From: Sulfuricurvum sp. PD_MW2 | GTDB lineage: Bacteria > Campylobacterota > Campylobacteria > Campylobacterales > Sulfurimonadaceae | NCBI RefSeq assembly: GCF_002633015.1 | Contig: NZ_NSIU01000017.1 | Coordinates: 1-45,627 of the forward strand | Direction of reading: 5' to 3' | Length of the DNA stretch: 45,627 nt | Shown here: positions 18,262-28,215 of the stretch, piece after piece | Numbering within the stretch: position 1 is the stretch's first letter | Layout: each line of letters starts with the position of its first letter | The notes under the pieces: model-generated | Seen by the model: the letters and a program-made list of their open reading frames with translations, nothing else | Told to the model about the DNA's origin: nothing | The model's database searches: none | Translations under genes and position numbers: made by a program

Positions 18262-19187
18262 AACTTTTAGTCACACTAATATGTGTCGTCACTTTATGGG
18301 GTACTACGATTACACCGAAAATGATTGTAAAAACGTCATCCCCTGTTTTGGATTTTGTCGTTCATGACATGATTTGGGCGGGTACGGATAATGGTGAAAT
18401 TCTTAAAATAGGGTTGAACGGCAAAATTCTCTCTACGCAAAAGCTTGACCCGATCAAAAACTCGTTCGGAGAGAAGCTTATTCCTAAAGTTATGAGCCTT
18501 GATATCTCTCCTGATCAACAAACACTTGCCGTAGCGACCGAAGAGGGAAAAATCGTATTGTTTAAAGACGGAAAAAAGATTCCTACCTCTTTTCATACGT
18601 ATAGTGTCATAAAAAAAATCGGATTTGTTTCGGAGACTACAGTATTGGTGACATTGTTAAGTAACGAAATACTTTGGTTTGACCTTCAGCTTAATAAAAC
18701 CCTTAAAACCCTCAGTGCCGGTACTTCTCCACTTTCTGATATGGCTCTCTCAAAAGATCGAAAATATGCTGCTGTAGCTGGTGAAGCAGGTATCGTGACG
18801 CTCATAGATACCCATTCGATGAAAATTCTCCGTAATATACAAGGCGGGAATGTGGATAATATTTATAAAATCGATCTTCAAAACGGTTTTATTGTTACGG
18901 CGGGGCAAGATCGCAGAGCTATCATCTATTCGCTAGACGGCAAACGCTATACACGGTATTATGGAACCTTTTTGATCTATAGTGCTGCTATGTCGCCAAA
19001 TGCAACTCGAATGGCGGCTGCGATGGATGAAGATAATATGATTTCTCTTTTTGATGTTGCCAAACAATCTAAAATCGCTTATGCCAAAGGGCATAATGCA
19101 ACGTTGAATCGGATCGTTTTCATCAATGAAAAACGGTTTGTTTCCAGTGCAGATGAAAATAAAATAATAATTTGGGAGCTACCATGA
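18258..19187 (+). CDS. napL: NapL beta-propeller-like protein
   Basis: A WD40/beta-propeller-like protein found in Campylobacterota nap operons; its exact role is not settled. The start at 18258 gives a signal peptide (MKLLVTLICVVTLWG), so it should act in the periplasm. Repeated blade motifs follow (ISPDQQTLAVATEEGKIVLF, LSKDRKYAAVAGEAGIVTLI, MSPNATRMAAAMDEDNMISL). It overlaps napF by 4 bases and napD by 4 bases. A longer frame beginning at 18189 would add a non-signal extension inside napF and is rejected. Confidence 0.9.
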   Translation: MKLLVTLICVVTLWGTTITPKMIVKTSSPVLDFVVHDMIWAGTDNGEILKIGLNGKILSTQKLDPIKNSFGEKLIPKVMSLDISPDQQTLAVATEEGKIVLFKDGKKIPTSFHTYSVIKKIGFVSETTVLVTLLSNEILWFDLQLNKTLKTLSAGTSPLSDMALSKDRKYAAVAGEAGIVTLIDTHSMKILRNIQGGNVDNIYKIDLQNGFIVTAGQDRRAIIYSLDGKRYTRYYGTFLIYSAAMSPNATRMAAAMDEDNMISLFDVAKQSKIAYAKGHNATLNRIVFINEKRFVSSADENKIIIWELP

Positions 19188-19531
19188 ATATATCAAGCGT
19201 TGTTGTAAAATGTGCACCGGAGTACATTGAATTTGTATTAAATGAGCTGCATCAAAGCGGTCAGTGCGAAGTGTATGCACACGATGAATTAGGCCGTATA
19301 ATCATCATTCTAGAAGGTGAGAATACAGAAGAAGAGAGTGAAAAATTACGTAAAGTTCAAGAGATTCCTCATGTGCTCTCAGCTGAAATGGCAATGGCAT
19401 TTAGTGAAAACGAATTTGCTGAAGAACAGGGAAAGTTTGAGGTACTAAGTGATAATTTAATCAATTTTCTCAATGCTGAAGATGTTGACGCAAAAGATAT
19501 TATTTATCATGGTCATTTAAAGGACAAATAA
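19184..19531 (+). CDS. napD: NapD chaperone for NapA export
   Basis: A small cytoplasmic chaperone that binds the NapA Tat signal and holds back export until the cofactors are inserted. The 115-residue sequence has the typical beta-alpha-beta pattern (ISSVVVKCAPEYIEFVLNEL, CEVYAHDELGRIIIILEG). The start at 19184 has GGGAG upstream and overlaps the napL stop (ATGA). It is the last nap gene, ending the napAGHBFLD order; tgt faces it tail to tail. Confidence 0.92.
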   Translation: MNISSVVVKCAPEYIEFVLNELHQSGQCEVYAHDELGRIIIILEGENTEEESEKLRKVQEIPHVLSAEMAMAFSENEFAEEQGKFEVLSDNLINFLNAEDVDAKDIIYHGHLKDK

Positions 19532-19601
19532 AGAAATTGCTTATCTCTCATTGCAGCATAGAGGTTGTTTTTTTGAGAGTATTGGTATCTAATCTCTAAA
19601 A

Positions 19602-20744
<1,143 letters not shown>

Positions 20745-20786
20745 TTATTTTAGCGCATCGTGAGGCTTTTGAACAACCCATTTCGC

Positions 20787-20792
20787 TATAAT
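20787..20792 (+). promoter_or_regulatory. -10 element of hemL promoter
   Basis: A perfect TATAAT lies 30 bases before the hemL start in the 99-base gap between divergent tgt and hemL. No strong -35 is visible, as is usual in this phylum. Confidence 0.55.
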
Positions 20793-20822
20793 GGCAAAAA
20801 GATTACTATTTTAGGATGAAGA

Positions 20823-22106
20823 ATGAGCATCGAACATTCACAGAGCGCTTTTGAAAGAGCCCAACAACTTATTCCCGGTGGTGTAAACTCCCCGGTTCGA
20901 GCGTTTAAAAGTGTCGGAGGAATTCCACGATTTATTGCTCGGGGAGAGGGCGGTTATTTGGTTGATATCGATGAAAATCGTTACGTCGATTATGTCCAAA
21001 GCTGGGGACCACTGATCTTCGGACATCGTGATGAATCTATCGAAAATGCTGTCATCGAAGCGGTTAAACACGGTCTCAGTTTTGGAGCACCGACCGAAGC
21101 TGAATCAGAACTCGCGGAGCTGATTATCTCTATCTACGACTCTATCGAGAAAATCCGCTTTGTGAGCAGCGGAACCGAAGCCGTGATGAGTGCAATCCGT
21201 CTTGCTCGCGGATTTACGGGCCGAGATGACATCGTCAAATTCACCGGATGCTATCACGGTCACAGTGATGCATTGCTGGTTCAAGCGGGTTCAGGTGCCG
21301 TGACGTTCGGAACTCCGAGTTCTCCTGGAGTACCTGCCGATTTTACCAAACATACCCTTTTGGCGGAGTACAACAATATTGAAAGTGTCAAACAATGTTT
21401 CCAAGATAGCCCTGGAATCGCGTGTGTCATTATTGAGCCGATTGCCGGAAATATGGGACTGGTTCCTGCAACTAAAGATTTCTTAGCCGAACTTCGTGCT
21501 CTATGTGATCAATATGGTACATTACTCATTTTTGACGAGGTTATGAGTGGTTTTAGAGCATGTTTACACGGTGCGGAGAGCATTACGGGAACTAAACCTG
21601 ACCTTGTTACTTTGGGTAAAGTGATCGGTGGCGGTATGCCGGTCGGTGCATTTGGAGGTCGCCGCGAGATCATGGCACATCTTTCACCGGAGGGTGGTGT
21701 TTATCAGGCAGGAACTTTGAGCGGTAATCCGGTTGCGATGGCGGCAGGTCTTGCATCGATTCATAAGCTTAAAAACAATGCACGAGTATTCAGTATCCTT
21801 GAGGAACGTGCAAAACGTTTGATGAACGGGTTTACGGAAGCAGCCAAAAAGCACAATATAGGTTTGCAAACCGACGTGCGCGGTTCGATGTTCGGATTTT
21901 TCTTCTCCGATGAATCGGTAGGAAACTTTGCCGAAGCACTCAAAAGCGATACGGCACGTTTTGCTAAGTTCCATGCGGCAATGTTGGATGCGGGATTTTA
22001 TTTTGCGTGTTCACAGTTTGAGACGGGCTTTATCTCAACGGCCATAACGGATGCGATGATCGAAGAGACGATTGCAGCGGCAAATAAAATTTTTGGGGAA
22101 CTGTAA
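20823..22106 (+). CDS. hemL: Glutamate-1-semialdehyde 2,1-aminomutase HemL
   Basis: A class-III PLP aminotransferase-fold enzyme that makes 5-aminolevulinate for haem by the C5 pathway. The PLP lysine is in [17 protein letters not shown]. The cofactor aspartate is in [11 protein letters not shown], and the N-terminal signature [14 protein letters not shown] is complete. The 427 residues match the family. AGGATGA precedes the ATG. The stop overlaps the next start by one base. Confidence 0.97.
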   Translation: MSIEHSQSAFERAQQLIPGGVNSPVRAFKSVGGIPRFIARGEGGYLVDIDENRYVDYVQSWGPLIFGHRDESIENAVIEAVKHGLSFGAPTEAESELAELIISIYDSIEKIRFVSSGTEAVMSAIRLARGFTGRDDIVKFTGCYHGHSDALLVQAGSGAVTFGTPSSPGVPADFTKHTLLAEYNNIESVKQCFQDSPGIACVIIEPIAGNMGLVPATKDFLAELRALCDQYGTLLIFDEVMSGFRACLHGAESITGTKPDLVTLGKVIGGGMPVGAFGGRREIMAHLSPEGGVYQAGTLSGNPVAMAAGLASIHKLKNNARVFSILEERAKRLMNGFTEAAKKHNIGLQTDVRGSMFGFFFSDESVGNFAEALKSDTARFAKFHAAMLDAGFYFACSQFETGFISTAITDAMIEETIAAANKIFGEL

Positions 22107-22402
22107 TGGATAACCAAGAAGAGCAAAAACCCCGTTTAAAACCGATTATCGAAGGGGCTGAGACCCTTTCATTAGGCATTTCGATGGTGGTTGCGATCCT
22201 GATTGGTGTTGCGATGGGATTGGGGCTTAAGAAGCTTACGGGGGTTGCATGGCTTTTATGGGTCGGTGTTTTTATTGGTATCGCTGCTGCCTTTTTGAAT
22301 GTTTATAAAGCGTACAGTAAGCAGTATAAAGAGTTTGAAAAATTAGCAAAAGACCCGCGTTATAACATGGGTAAACAAAGTGATGATGACGATGAGGATT
22401 GA
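22106..22402 (+). CDS. AtpZ/AtpI-like membrane protein
   Basis: A 98-residue protein with two hydrophobic helices (about residues 24-42 and 47-67), a proline/glutamate-rich start and an acidic end (DDDDED). The pattern matches the AtpZ/AtpI family, associated with F1Fo ATP synthase assembly or Mg2+/Ca2+ transport. No atp genes are in view, which is normal for the stand-alone copy in this phylum. Coupled to hemL by a one-base overlap; the next gene begins 6 bases later. Confidence 0.75.
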   Translation: MDNQEEQKPRLKPIIEGAETLSLGISMVVAILIGVAMGLGLKKLTGVAWLLWVGVFIGIAAAFLNVYKAYSKQYKEFEKLAKDPRYNMGKQSDDDDED

Positions 22403-22408
22403 TCACTC

Positions 22409-22846
22409 ATGAGTAGTTTTATCGTTGCACTGTTCTCATCGATGTTGATCGTGCTTGGATCGCTTTATGCTTACCGCAATATGATTCAAAGCCGTGTCGG
22501 AGATGTTGATGTCTCGGATACAAAAGATGCGATCGATATGATGGATGATCCGTATGATCTGTACGAAGAGGAACGTGAGCAGGAGATCACTGATATAAAA
22601 ACGATGATCAAAGAGGAAAAAGCACGTCAAAAAGGGAATGTTCTCAAAAATACAACGCAAAACGCTTCTGCGATGGTATCGATTTATCGGTTATTACCCT
22701 ATGGGTTTTTGATCGTAGGATTCATAGCTCTTAAGAACTCTAACTCTCTATCGATTCTGCCGTATCTGATCGGCTTGGCAGCAGGGATGCCGTTGGGGTA
22801 TCTGTTGGCGAAAAAACTCTTTATTTTACGATCATCGGAACGTTGA
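22409..22846 (+). CDS. Small membrane protein of unknown function
   Basis: A 145-residue protein with an N-terminal transmembrane helix (FIVALFSSMLIVLGSLYAY). An acidic soluble stretch follows (about 30-75: DTKDAIDMMDDPYDLYEEE), then two more hydrophobic helices (YGFLIVGFIAL and LPYLIGLAAGMPLGYLL). I do not recognise the family. It is the third gene after hemL and the AtpZ/AtpI-like gene. Its 3' end overlaps the convergent gene by 26 bases. Confidence 0.72.
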   Translation: MSSFIVALFSSMLIVLGSLYAYRNMIQSRVGDVDVSDTKDAIDMMDDPYDLYEEEREQEITDIKTMIKEEKARQKGNVLKNTTQNASAMVSIYRLLPYGFLIVGFIALKNSNSLSILPYLIGLAAGMPLGYLLAKKLFILRSSER

Positions 22847-23507
22847 TCGTAATACGCTGTTCTTTTATATCCACAAAAAGATTGTTCTCTTCTGCTAAAT
22901 GGGTAATTTCCGCTAGATATCGCCGGCTGATCGTTTCGGCTGAAACTTCGATCGAAAAGAGAGAGTATTTCTCCCCTTCGAATTTAATATGCTCCCCAAC
23001 CCGGAAAAATAATCGGGTCGCAATTTTTTCATTTCCTGCCATAGAGGTATAGATTTTATTTAGCAGTTTGATGAACCATTCTGTTTGAAGACGGATTTCA
23101 GGGATGGTCGGATCGAGTTCTTTGGTATATTTGGTCTGCGAACCGATAGAATTGGAGCTGATACACAAATCAATCAGGGTGTAGACATTGACCAATTGCC
23201 CTTCCGGTTTTTGAGCGGTAAATTGAAAAGAAGGCAACTGATAGAGACGAATACCGATTTGCTCTTCGTCTTCGTATCCTACAGTGATACCAAAAAATTT
23301 AAAACGGCCGAATTCGAGTTCTAAGAATGTCGTTTTAAATCCAAAAGAAGAACTCGCATACGTGGTGGCGATTTTATAGATGGCGGAAGCTTCGATAGCT
23401 CCGAGGAGATACTGAGCTTCAGTATTTAGAGAGAGTATTTTCCCGCTTGAGCTAAAAAGGATGAATGGATTAAAATCGTATTCAATCCATTGTTGATCGA
23501 ACGTCAT
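22821..23507 (-). CDS. Unknown PAS-like protein coupled to rpoD
   Basis: A 228-residue cytoplasmic protein I cannot name. Residues 1-100 look PAS-like (NPFILFSSSGKILSLNTEAQYLLG). Residues 110-228 resemble a degenerate GHKL/histidine-kinase ATPase region (KLLNKIYTSMAGNEKIATRLFFRVGEHIKF) without recognisable N, G1 or G2 boxes. The start overlaps the rpoD stop by one base (TAATG), so it is probably translated with the primary sigma factor. Its tail overlaps a convergent gene by 26 bases. Confidence 0.7.
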   Translation of the reverse strand: MTFDQQWIEYDFNPFILFSSSGKILSLNTEAQYLLGAIEASAIYKIATTYASSSFGFKTTFLELEFGRFKFFGITVGYEDEEQIGIRLYQLPSFQFTAQKPEGQLVNVYTLIDLCISSNSIGSQTKYTKELDPTIPEIRLQTEWFIKLLNKIYTSMAGNEKIATRLFFRVGEHIKFEGEKYSLFSIEVSAETISRRYLAEITHLAEENNLFVDIKEQRITINVPMIVK

Positions 23508-25369
23508 TAGTCCTCGATATAGTTTTTGAGTTTACGACCCACTTTAGGGTGTTTGAGCTTTTTGATCGCGCTGCTTTCGATTTGGCGCACGCGCTCACGG
23601 GTAACATTGAGCTCTTTTCCGATCTCTTCAAGAGTACGGTCACTTTCATCGTCCATGATTCCAAAGCGCATTTTGATAACCGCTTTTTCACGTTCGTTGA
23701 GCTGTTCGAGAACGCTTTCAATTTGAACTTTCAAGTCATCTTTCAAGATAGCATCACTTGGTGAAATTGACATTTTATCTTCGATGAAATCACCGAAACG
23801 ACCGTCTTCTTCATTACCGATCGGAGCTTCCAGTGAAATCGGCTCTTTTGTGATTTTGATGACGTTTTTAACTTTCTCGACCGACAAGCCCACTTCTTCT
23901 GCGATGGTTTCAACATCCGGCTCTTTTCCGTGCTCTTGGAGATGTTTACGCATGATTTTGTTGATACGGTTGATCGTTTCAATCATATGGATCGGGATAC
24001 GAATGGTACGTGCTTGATCGGCGATAGCACGGCTGATTGCCTGACGGATCCACCATGTCGCATACGTCGAGAATTTATACCCTTTTTGGTATTCAAATTT
24101 ATCGACGGCTTTCATCAGACCGATGTTACCTTCTTGAATCAAATCCAGGAACGGCAATCCACGGTTGGTATAGCGTTTGGCAATCGAGACAACCAGACGG
24201 AGGTTCGATTTTGCCATACGGGTTTTTGCCGTTTCAGAGATGCTTTTACCACGTTTGATCTGCTCCAAAATATCGGCGAGTTTTTCAGGTTCCATGTTGA
24301 ACCCGCCTTTGGAAGCCTCTTTGGTTTGGATCAGTTTTTTGATCTCCATATAGGTACTGACCATCGTTGCTTCCGGTACTTTGGTTGCGATCTCTTCTTT
24401 GGTCAAATCGCAGATTTTATTGAGAATCAAAGTATGATTCTTTTTAAGCTGATCGTTAAAAAGCGGAAGTTTATACTCCAAGCGTTTGAGTTCGCGATCA
24501 AATCCTTCATCGCTGCGAAGAGCCGTCTCCATGGAACGGACAAGCTCATTAATGAGTTTTGAGGTAGGTCCAAGATCCAAAAGGGCTTCTTTGAGCATTT
24601 TTTTCTTGAAGCTCACATTGAGGAAGAAAAGGACATATTCTGCATCCATCTCATCGATTGGGCGCTCTTCCAACATTTTTTCGGTCGCTTTTACCCACTC
24701 TTTTTTCGCTTTTTCGAGTGATTTAAAGGATGTTACGACTTTTTCAACCCGTTTTTTATCTTTTGCCGAAGGGGCTTTTTCGGTTGATTCTTCATCATCG
24801 ACTTCATCATCGACATCATCATCCCCTTCGTCTTCTCCGTCTTCTTCGAAGCTTTTGAAGAGCTCTTTTACGCGTCGTTCACGATTGATGAGCGGGTCTT
24901 TATAATCAAGAATAAAATCGATGAGATACGGGACAGAACAGATCGCATCGATGATGATCCCTTCCCCCATCTCCATACGCTTAGAGATTTCAACTTCTTC
25001 TTCTTTTGTTAAAAGGGGAATTTGCCCCATTTCACGAAGATACATACGCACCGGTGAATCGGAACGTGACCATTCGAGAAGTTCGTGCTGTTTGAGGATA
25101 TCAAACTCATCCCCGCTTGCTTCTTCGATGTATTTGAGTTGCGCGGCACGTTTTGCGGCAGCTTCTTGCTGATTGAGCATTTTGGCATGTTCTGAAGAGG
25201 TAAAAAGACAGATCTTATGTTTTTGCGCCAATTTTAGAATGTTTTTTGCTTGAGCAAGGGTAGGTTGTTTGTCAAAAGGATCGACAATTGTTTCATAGGT
25301 GAGACAATTTTTGGATTTATGTTCGGAAAATAGGGTTTCGAGATGTTTATTTAGATCTTTGACGCTCAT
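23507..25369 (-). CDS. rpoD: RNA polymerase primary sigma factor RpoD
   Basis: The housekeeping sigma-70 factor, 620 residues. A region 1.1-like N-terminus comes first, then region 1.2 ([23 protein letters not shown]). A non-conserved block with a strongly acidic run follows ([19 protein letters not shown]). Regions 2.1-2.4 are textbook ([46 protein letters not shown]), then region 3, then region 4 with the -35-reading helix ([19 protein letters not shown]). GGGAG lies 9 bases before the ATG. Confidence 0.98.
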   Translation of the reverse strand: MSVKDLNKHLETLFSEHKSKNCLTYETIVDPFDKQPTLAQAKNILKLAQKHKICLFTSSEHAKMLNQQEAAAKRAAQLKYIEEASGDEFDILKQHELLEWSRSDSPVRMYLREMGQIPLLTKEEEVEISKRMEMGEGIIIDAICSVPYLIDFILDYKDPLINRERRVKELFKSFEEDGEDEGDDDVDDEVDDEESTEKAPSAKDKKRVEKVVTSFKSLEKAKKEWVKATEKMLEERPIDEMDAEYVLFFLNVSFKKKMLKEALLDLGPTSKLINELVRSMETALRSDEGFDRELKRLEYKLPLFNDQLKKNHTLILNKICDLTKEEIATKVPEATMVSTYMEIKKLIQTKEASKGGFNMEPEKLADILEQIKRGKSISETAKTRMAKSNLRLVVSIAKRYTNRGLPFLDLIQEGNIGLMKAVDKFEYQKGYKFSTYATWWIRQAISRAIADQARTIRIPIHMIETINRINKIMRKHLQEHGKEPDVETIAEEVGLSVEKVKNVIKITKEPISLEAPIGNEEDGRFGDFIEDKMSISPSDAILKDDLKVQIESVLEQLNEREKAVIKMRFGIMDDESDRTLEEIGKELNVTRERVRQIESSAIKKLKHPKVGRKLKNYIED

Positions 25370-25404
25370 ACGAGAAGGGCTCCCTTTACTGTTAAAAGAG
25401 GTGG

Positions 25405-25410
25405 ATTATA
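25405..25410 (-). promoter_or_regulatory. -10 element of rpoD promoter
   Basis: A perfect TATAAT on the minus strand 35 bases before the rpoD start. No -35 match is visible. It sits next to the hairpin that separates rpoD from flgF. Confidence 0.5.
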
Positions 25411-25433
25411 CCGAAATTTTTCTTAAATAGCGG

Positions 25434-25460
25434 TTTCCCTCAATATAAAGGGAAATTTTT
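25434..25460 (+). terminator. Hairpin with T-run between rpoD and flgF
   Basis: A 7-base stem TTTCCCT (25434-25440) and AGGGAAA (25449-25455) encloses an 8-base loop and is followed by five T on the plus strand. It resembles a rho-independent terminator, yet no plus-strand gene lies upstream. It sits 5 bases before the sigma-54 promoter of flgF and could block readthrough into the flagellar genes, or terminate an antisense transcript of rpoD. Confidence 0.5.
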
Positions 25461-25465
25461 GATAT

Positions 25466-25481
25466 TGGAACACTTGTTGCT
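25466..25481 (+). promoter_or_regulatory. Sigma-54 (RpoN) promoter of flgFG
   Basis: TGGAAC (25466-25471), a 5-base spacer, then TTGCT (25477-25481) match the -24/-12 consensus, with the invariant GG and GC separated by 10 bases. Transcription should begin near 25492, 22 bases before flgF. In Campylobacterota, RpoN with the FlgSR system drives rod and hook genes, which fits flgF-flgG. Confidence 0.88.
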
Positions 25482-25513
25482 AAACATCGCTAACAACTTC
25501 ACAAGGATGATGA

Positions 25514-26326
25514 ATGCAGACCGGATATTATGCAGCTACCGGTGGAATGGTTGCTCAATTTAATCGTATGGACACGATTGCATCCAATCTGGCTAATGCC
25601 AATACGGCAGGGTTTAAACGAGATCAACTTATTACAGGGGATTTCGCACGCTTATATAAAACGGCGCAAAGCGAGTTGCCGATAGAAAATAATACAGAGG
25701 ACGCAGCTCAGTATTTCAACCGTGCAATGAGTCGTGTTCCTCAGATTACTGATGCTTATACCGATTATAGTGTCGGATCGATGCAAGAAACAGGTAATAC
25801 GTTTGATCTTGCTCTTGCCAAAGAGGGACAATTTTTTGCTGTTAAAACACCGCAAGGGATCCGATTAACGCGAGACGGTACATTTACCCTCAGTGATGAA
25901 GGCAAGTTGGTTAACAAACAAGGATATGAAGTTTTATCCAGTGATAAATCAGCTATTACCTTCAATCCGCAAGATAGCATTGTTACTATTGATAAAAACG
26001 GTCAAGCAATGACCAATGTTCCAGGTACGTCACAAATGGTAGCCAACAAAAAGCTCCTTATCGTGGAACCTCAAAATTTGCGGATGTTAAAAAAAGAGGG
26101 CGAAAATTTATATGTTCCCGAAGCAGCAGATCCGTTGAATGCAAAAGCTGATAGTGGAACGGTGATGCAAGGGTTTACTGAAAAAAGTAACGTAAATGCT
26201 GTTAATGAAATGATTGCATTGGTGGAAGCCAACCGTTTGGTCGGAATGTACCAAAAAGCGATGGATTCACAAATGAACGATCTAAATAAAGACGCTATCG
26301 AAAAACTAGCGGTAACACGACGATAA
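25514..26326 (+). CDS. flgF: Flagellar proximal-rod protein FlgF (FlgG2)
   Basis: A rod/hook-family protein exported by the flagellar type III system. The N-terminus has the conserved heptad and signature NLANANTAGFKRD. The core carries GQFFAVKTPQGIRLTRDG, and the C-terminal coiled-coil motif is VNAVNEMIALVEANRLVGMYQKAM. At 270 residues and paired with flgG it corresponds to the gene called flgF or flgG2 in this phylum. AAGGATG lies just before the ATG. It is driven by the sigma-54 promoter upstream. Confidence 0.88.
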   Translation: MQTGYYAATGGMVAQFNRMDTIASNLANANTAGFKRDQLITGDFARLYKTAQSELPIENNTEDAAQYFNRAMSRVPQITDAYTDYSVGSMQETGNTFDLALAKEGQFFAVKTPQGIRLTRDGTFTLSDEGKLVNKQGYEVLSSDKSAITFNPQDSIVTIDKNGQAMTNVPGTSQMVANKKLLIVEPQNLRMLKKEGENLYVPEAADPLNAKADSGTVMQGFTEKSNVNAVNEMIALVEANRLVGMYQKAMDSQMNDLNKDAIEKLAVTRR

Positions 26327-26343
26327 ACTAAGGAGATAAGACT

Positions 26344-27132
26344 ATGATGCAATCGCTTTATACCAGCTCTACAGGGATGCTGGCAATGCAAAATCAGATC
26401 GATACCACGGCGAATAACGTAGCCAACGTTAACACGATGGGGTATAAAAAATCTCGCGCCGAATTTGCCGATTTGATGTATAAAGTCATGACGTATGCCG
26501 GTACATCTACCAGTGATACGACAAAATCTCCGACAGGGATTGAAGTGGGGCTTGGGGTTCGTCCTACTGCGATCAACAAAATTTTCACCGAAGGAAGTTT
26601 GAAACAAACCGACAATACGCTCGATCTTGCGATTACAGGAAAAGGTTTTTTCAAACTTCAACTTCCAAACGGTACCGAAGTGTATACCCGTAATGGATCG
26701 TTTAAAGTCGATCAAAACGGAACTCTTGTCAACTCTGATGGTTATACGGTTACACCTGAGGTTGTTATTCCCGAAGATGCTACAAGTATTAGTATCGGTG
26801 TTGATGGTATTGTTAGTGTTATCCAAGCCGGTCAGGCACAAGCGACGCAAATCGGACAAATCTCTTTGACCAATTTTATCAATCCATCGGGATTGCATTC
26901 AATGGGAGATAATCTTTTTGTCGAGACGGACAGTTCGGGTCAACCGATCGAAGGTACTCCGGGAGAAAACGGTCTTGGAAATATTCGACAAGGGTTCGTT
27001 GAACTTTCAAACGTTCAGTTGGTCGTTGAACTTACCGATCTGATTACAGGTCAACGTGCCTATGATGCCAACTCTAAAGTAATTACTACCAGTGATGAAA
27101 TGCTGGCAACAACCAATGGCTTGAAACGCTAA
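26344..27132 (+). CDS. flgG: Flagellar distal-rod protein FlgG
   Basis: The distal rod subunit. The N-terminal signature NNVANVNTMGYKKSRAEFADL, core GKGFFKLQLPNGTEVYTRNG, and C-terminal NVQLVVELTDLITGQRAYDANSKVI motifs are complete over 262 residues. It follows flgF by 17 bases, with AAGGAG upstream. A candidate terminator hairpin lies 24 bases after the stop, so flgF-flgG is probably a two-gene operon. Confidence 0.96.
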   Translation: MMQSLYTSSTGMLAMQNQIDTTANNVANVNTMGYKKSRAEFADLMYKVMTYAGTSTSDTTKSPTGIEVGLGVRPTAINKIFTEGSLKQTDNTLDLAITGKGFFKLQLPNGTEVYTRNGSFKVDQNGTLVNSDGYTVTPEVVIPEDATSISIGVDGIVSVIQAGQAQATQIGQISLTNFINPSGLHSMGDNLFVETDSSGQPIEGTPGENGLGNIRQGFVELSNVQLVVELTDLITGQRAYDANSKVITTSDEMLATTNGLKR

Positions 27133-27155
27133 TATTAAACTTCTCTTTCTCTTAG

Positions 27156-27184
27156 CCGGGGCTTTTTCCCGGAAGACACTTTTT
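27156..27184 (+). terminator. Candidate terminator after flgG
   Basis: CCGGG (27156-27160) and CCCGG (27168-27172) pair around a 7-base T-rich loop. Flanking TCTT/AAGA can extend the stem past a two-base bulge. A T-run follows at 27180-27184. It is the only strong hairpin in the flgG-msrB gap. Confidence 0.6.
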
Positions 27185-27261
27185 ATCTTCAATTTCATTT
27201 TTAGCTTTTGACACTATTATCATCATTGACTAAATTTTGAATTCGATAGCTAGGAAAAAAC

Positions 27262-27630
27262 ATGAATTACAATAAATTAACTCCCGAAGAAGAGTATGTT
27301 ATTTTACGCAAAGGGACAGAACGCCCCTTTGGAGCGAATTATGAAAAATTTTTACACGAAGGCAAAGGGATTTATATATGCCGTCAGTGTAATACCCCGC
27401 TGTATATGACTGAAAACAAGTTTGATTCTCATTGCGGGTGGCCGAGTTTCGATGATGAGATTGCGGGTGCGGTTAAACGAGTCCCTGATGCAGACGGACG
27501 ACGTGTAGAGATTATTTGTGCTTCTTGCGGAGGACATTTAGGACACGTATTTATCGGAGAGAGAATGACACCGAAAAATACGCGTCATTGCGTCAATTAC
27601 ACATCCATAAAATTTATTTCTGCAGAGTGA
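27262..27630 (+). CDS. msrB: Peptide-methionine (R)-S-oxide reductase MsrB
   Basis: Repairs methionine-R-sulfoxide in oxidised proteins. Two zinc-binding CxxC motifs (CRQC, CASC), the CGWPSFDDEI motif and the GGHLGHVF loop are present. The catalytic cysteine is in RHCVNYTSIKF. At 122 residues it is a stand-alone MsrB domain without MsrA fusion. There is no signal peptide, so it is cytoplasmic. It stands alone between the flgFG and leuDB units. Confidence 0.94.
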   Translation: MNYNKLTPEEEYVILRKGTERPFGANYEKFLHEGKGIYICRQCNTPLYMTENKFDSHCGWPSFDDEIAGAVKRVPDADGRRVEIICASCGGHLGHVFIGERMTPKNTRHCVNYTSIKFISAE

Positions 27631-27668
27631 GATTATCGGGTTTTAAAACTCTTTCAACTCTTATTGGC

Positions 27669-27674
27669 TATAAT
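27669..27674 (+). promoter_or_regulatory. -10 element of leuD promoter
   Basis: A perfect TATAAT 30 bases before the leuD start, within the 74-base gap after msrB. Confidence 0.5.
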
Positions 27675-27704
27675 CACCTAATTTTATGTAACTATTAGGA
27701 TTTT

Positions 27705-28211
27705 TTGATGCAGAAAATTGAAGGTAAAGTCTGGAATTTCGGTAAAGATATCGATACCGACCTCATTATCGCCGCCCGTTATCTTAACACCTCTGACCCG
27801 AAAGAGCTTGCAAAGCATGTTATGGAAGATGCCGATCCGGCGTTTGTAAATAAAATGACTCCTGGGGATATCATCGTTGCCGATGAAAATTTCGGATGCG
27901 GTTCATCTCGTGAACATGCTCCCATCGCACTCAAAGCTGCAGGCGTTGCGGCGGTTATCGCTCCGACGTTTGCCCGTATTTTTTACCGTAATGCATTTAA
28001 TATGGGACTCCCGATTTTCGAACTTCCTGAGAGTTTAGAGATAAAAGAGGGTGAATCGGTTAGTATCGATATGGATGCAGGGACCATTACCAACACAACA
28101 AATGGGAAAGTATACAACTTTATCCCTATCCCACCGTTTATGCAAGAGTTGATCGCCGCTGGCGGTTTGATGAACTATGCAGAAGCTGAAATTGCCGCGC
28201 AGGAGAAATAA
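27705..28211 (+). CDS. leuD: 3-isopropylmalate dehydratase small subunit LeuD
   Basis: The small (swivel-domain) subunit of isopropylmalate isomerase in leucine synthesis. Signatures are [16 protein letters not shown] and [17 protein letters not shown]. At 168 residues it is the short archaeal-type LeuD common in Campylobacterota. The large subunit LeuC is not adjacent. leuB starts 4 bases downstream. Confidence 0.94.
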   Translation: MMQKIEGKVWNFGKDIDTDLIIAARYLNTSDPKELAKHVMEDADPAFVNKMTPGDIIVADENFGCGSSREHAPIALKAAGVAAVIAPTFARIFYRNAFNMGLPIFELPESLEIKEGESVSIDMDAGTITNTTNGKVYNFIPIPPFMQELIAAGGLMNYAEAEIAAQEK

Positions 28212-28215
28212 TACG

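Noticed and set aside
19532-19601. Bidirectional terminator between napD and tgt
   Set aside because: Only a loose CTCTCA/TGAGAG pairing with a ~24-base loop; not convincing.
23930-24905. Long plus-strand frames opposite rpoD, including a serine-rich one
   Set aside because: They are antisense shadows of rpoD; the serine-rich part mirrors its acidic codon run.
26071-26898. 275-codon minus-strand frame opposite flgF/flgG
   Set aside because: No ribosome site, no recognisable fold; both sense genes are fully conserved.
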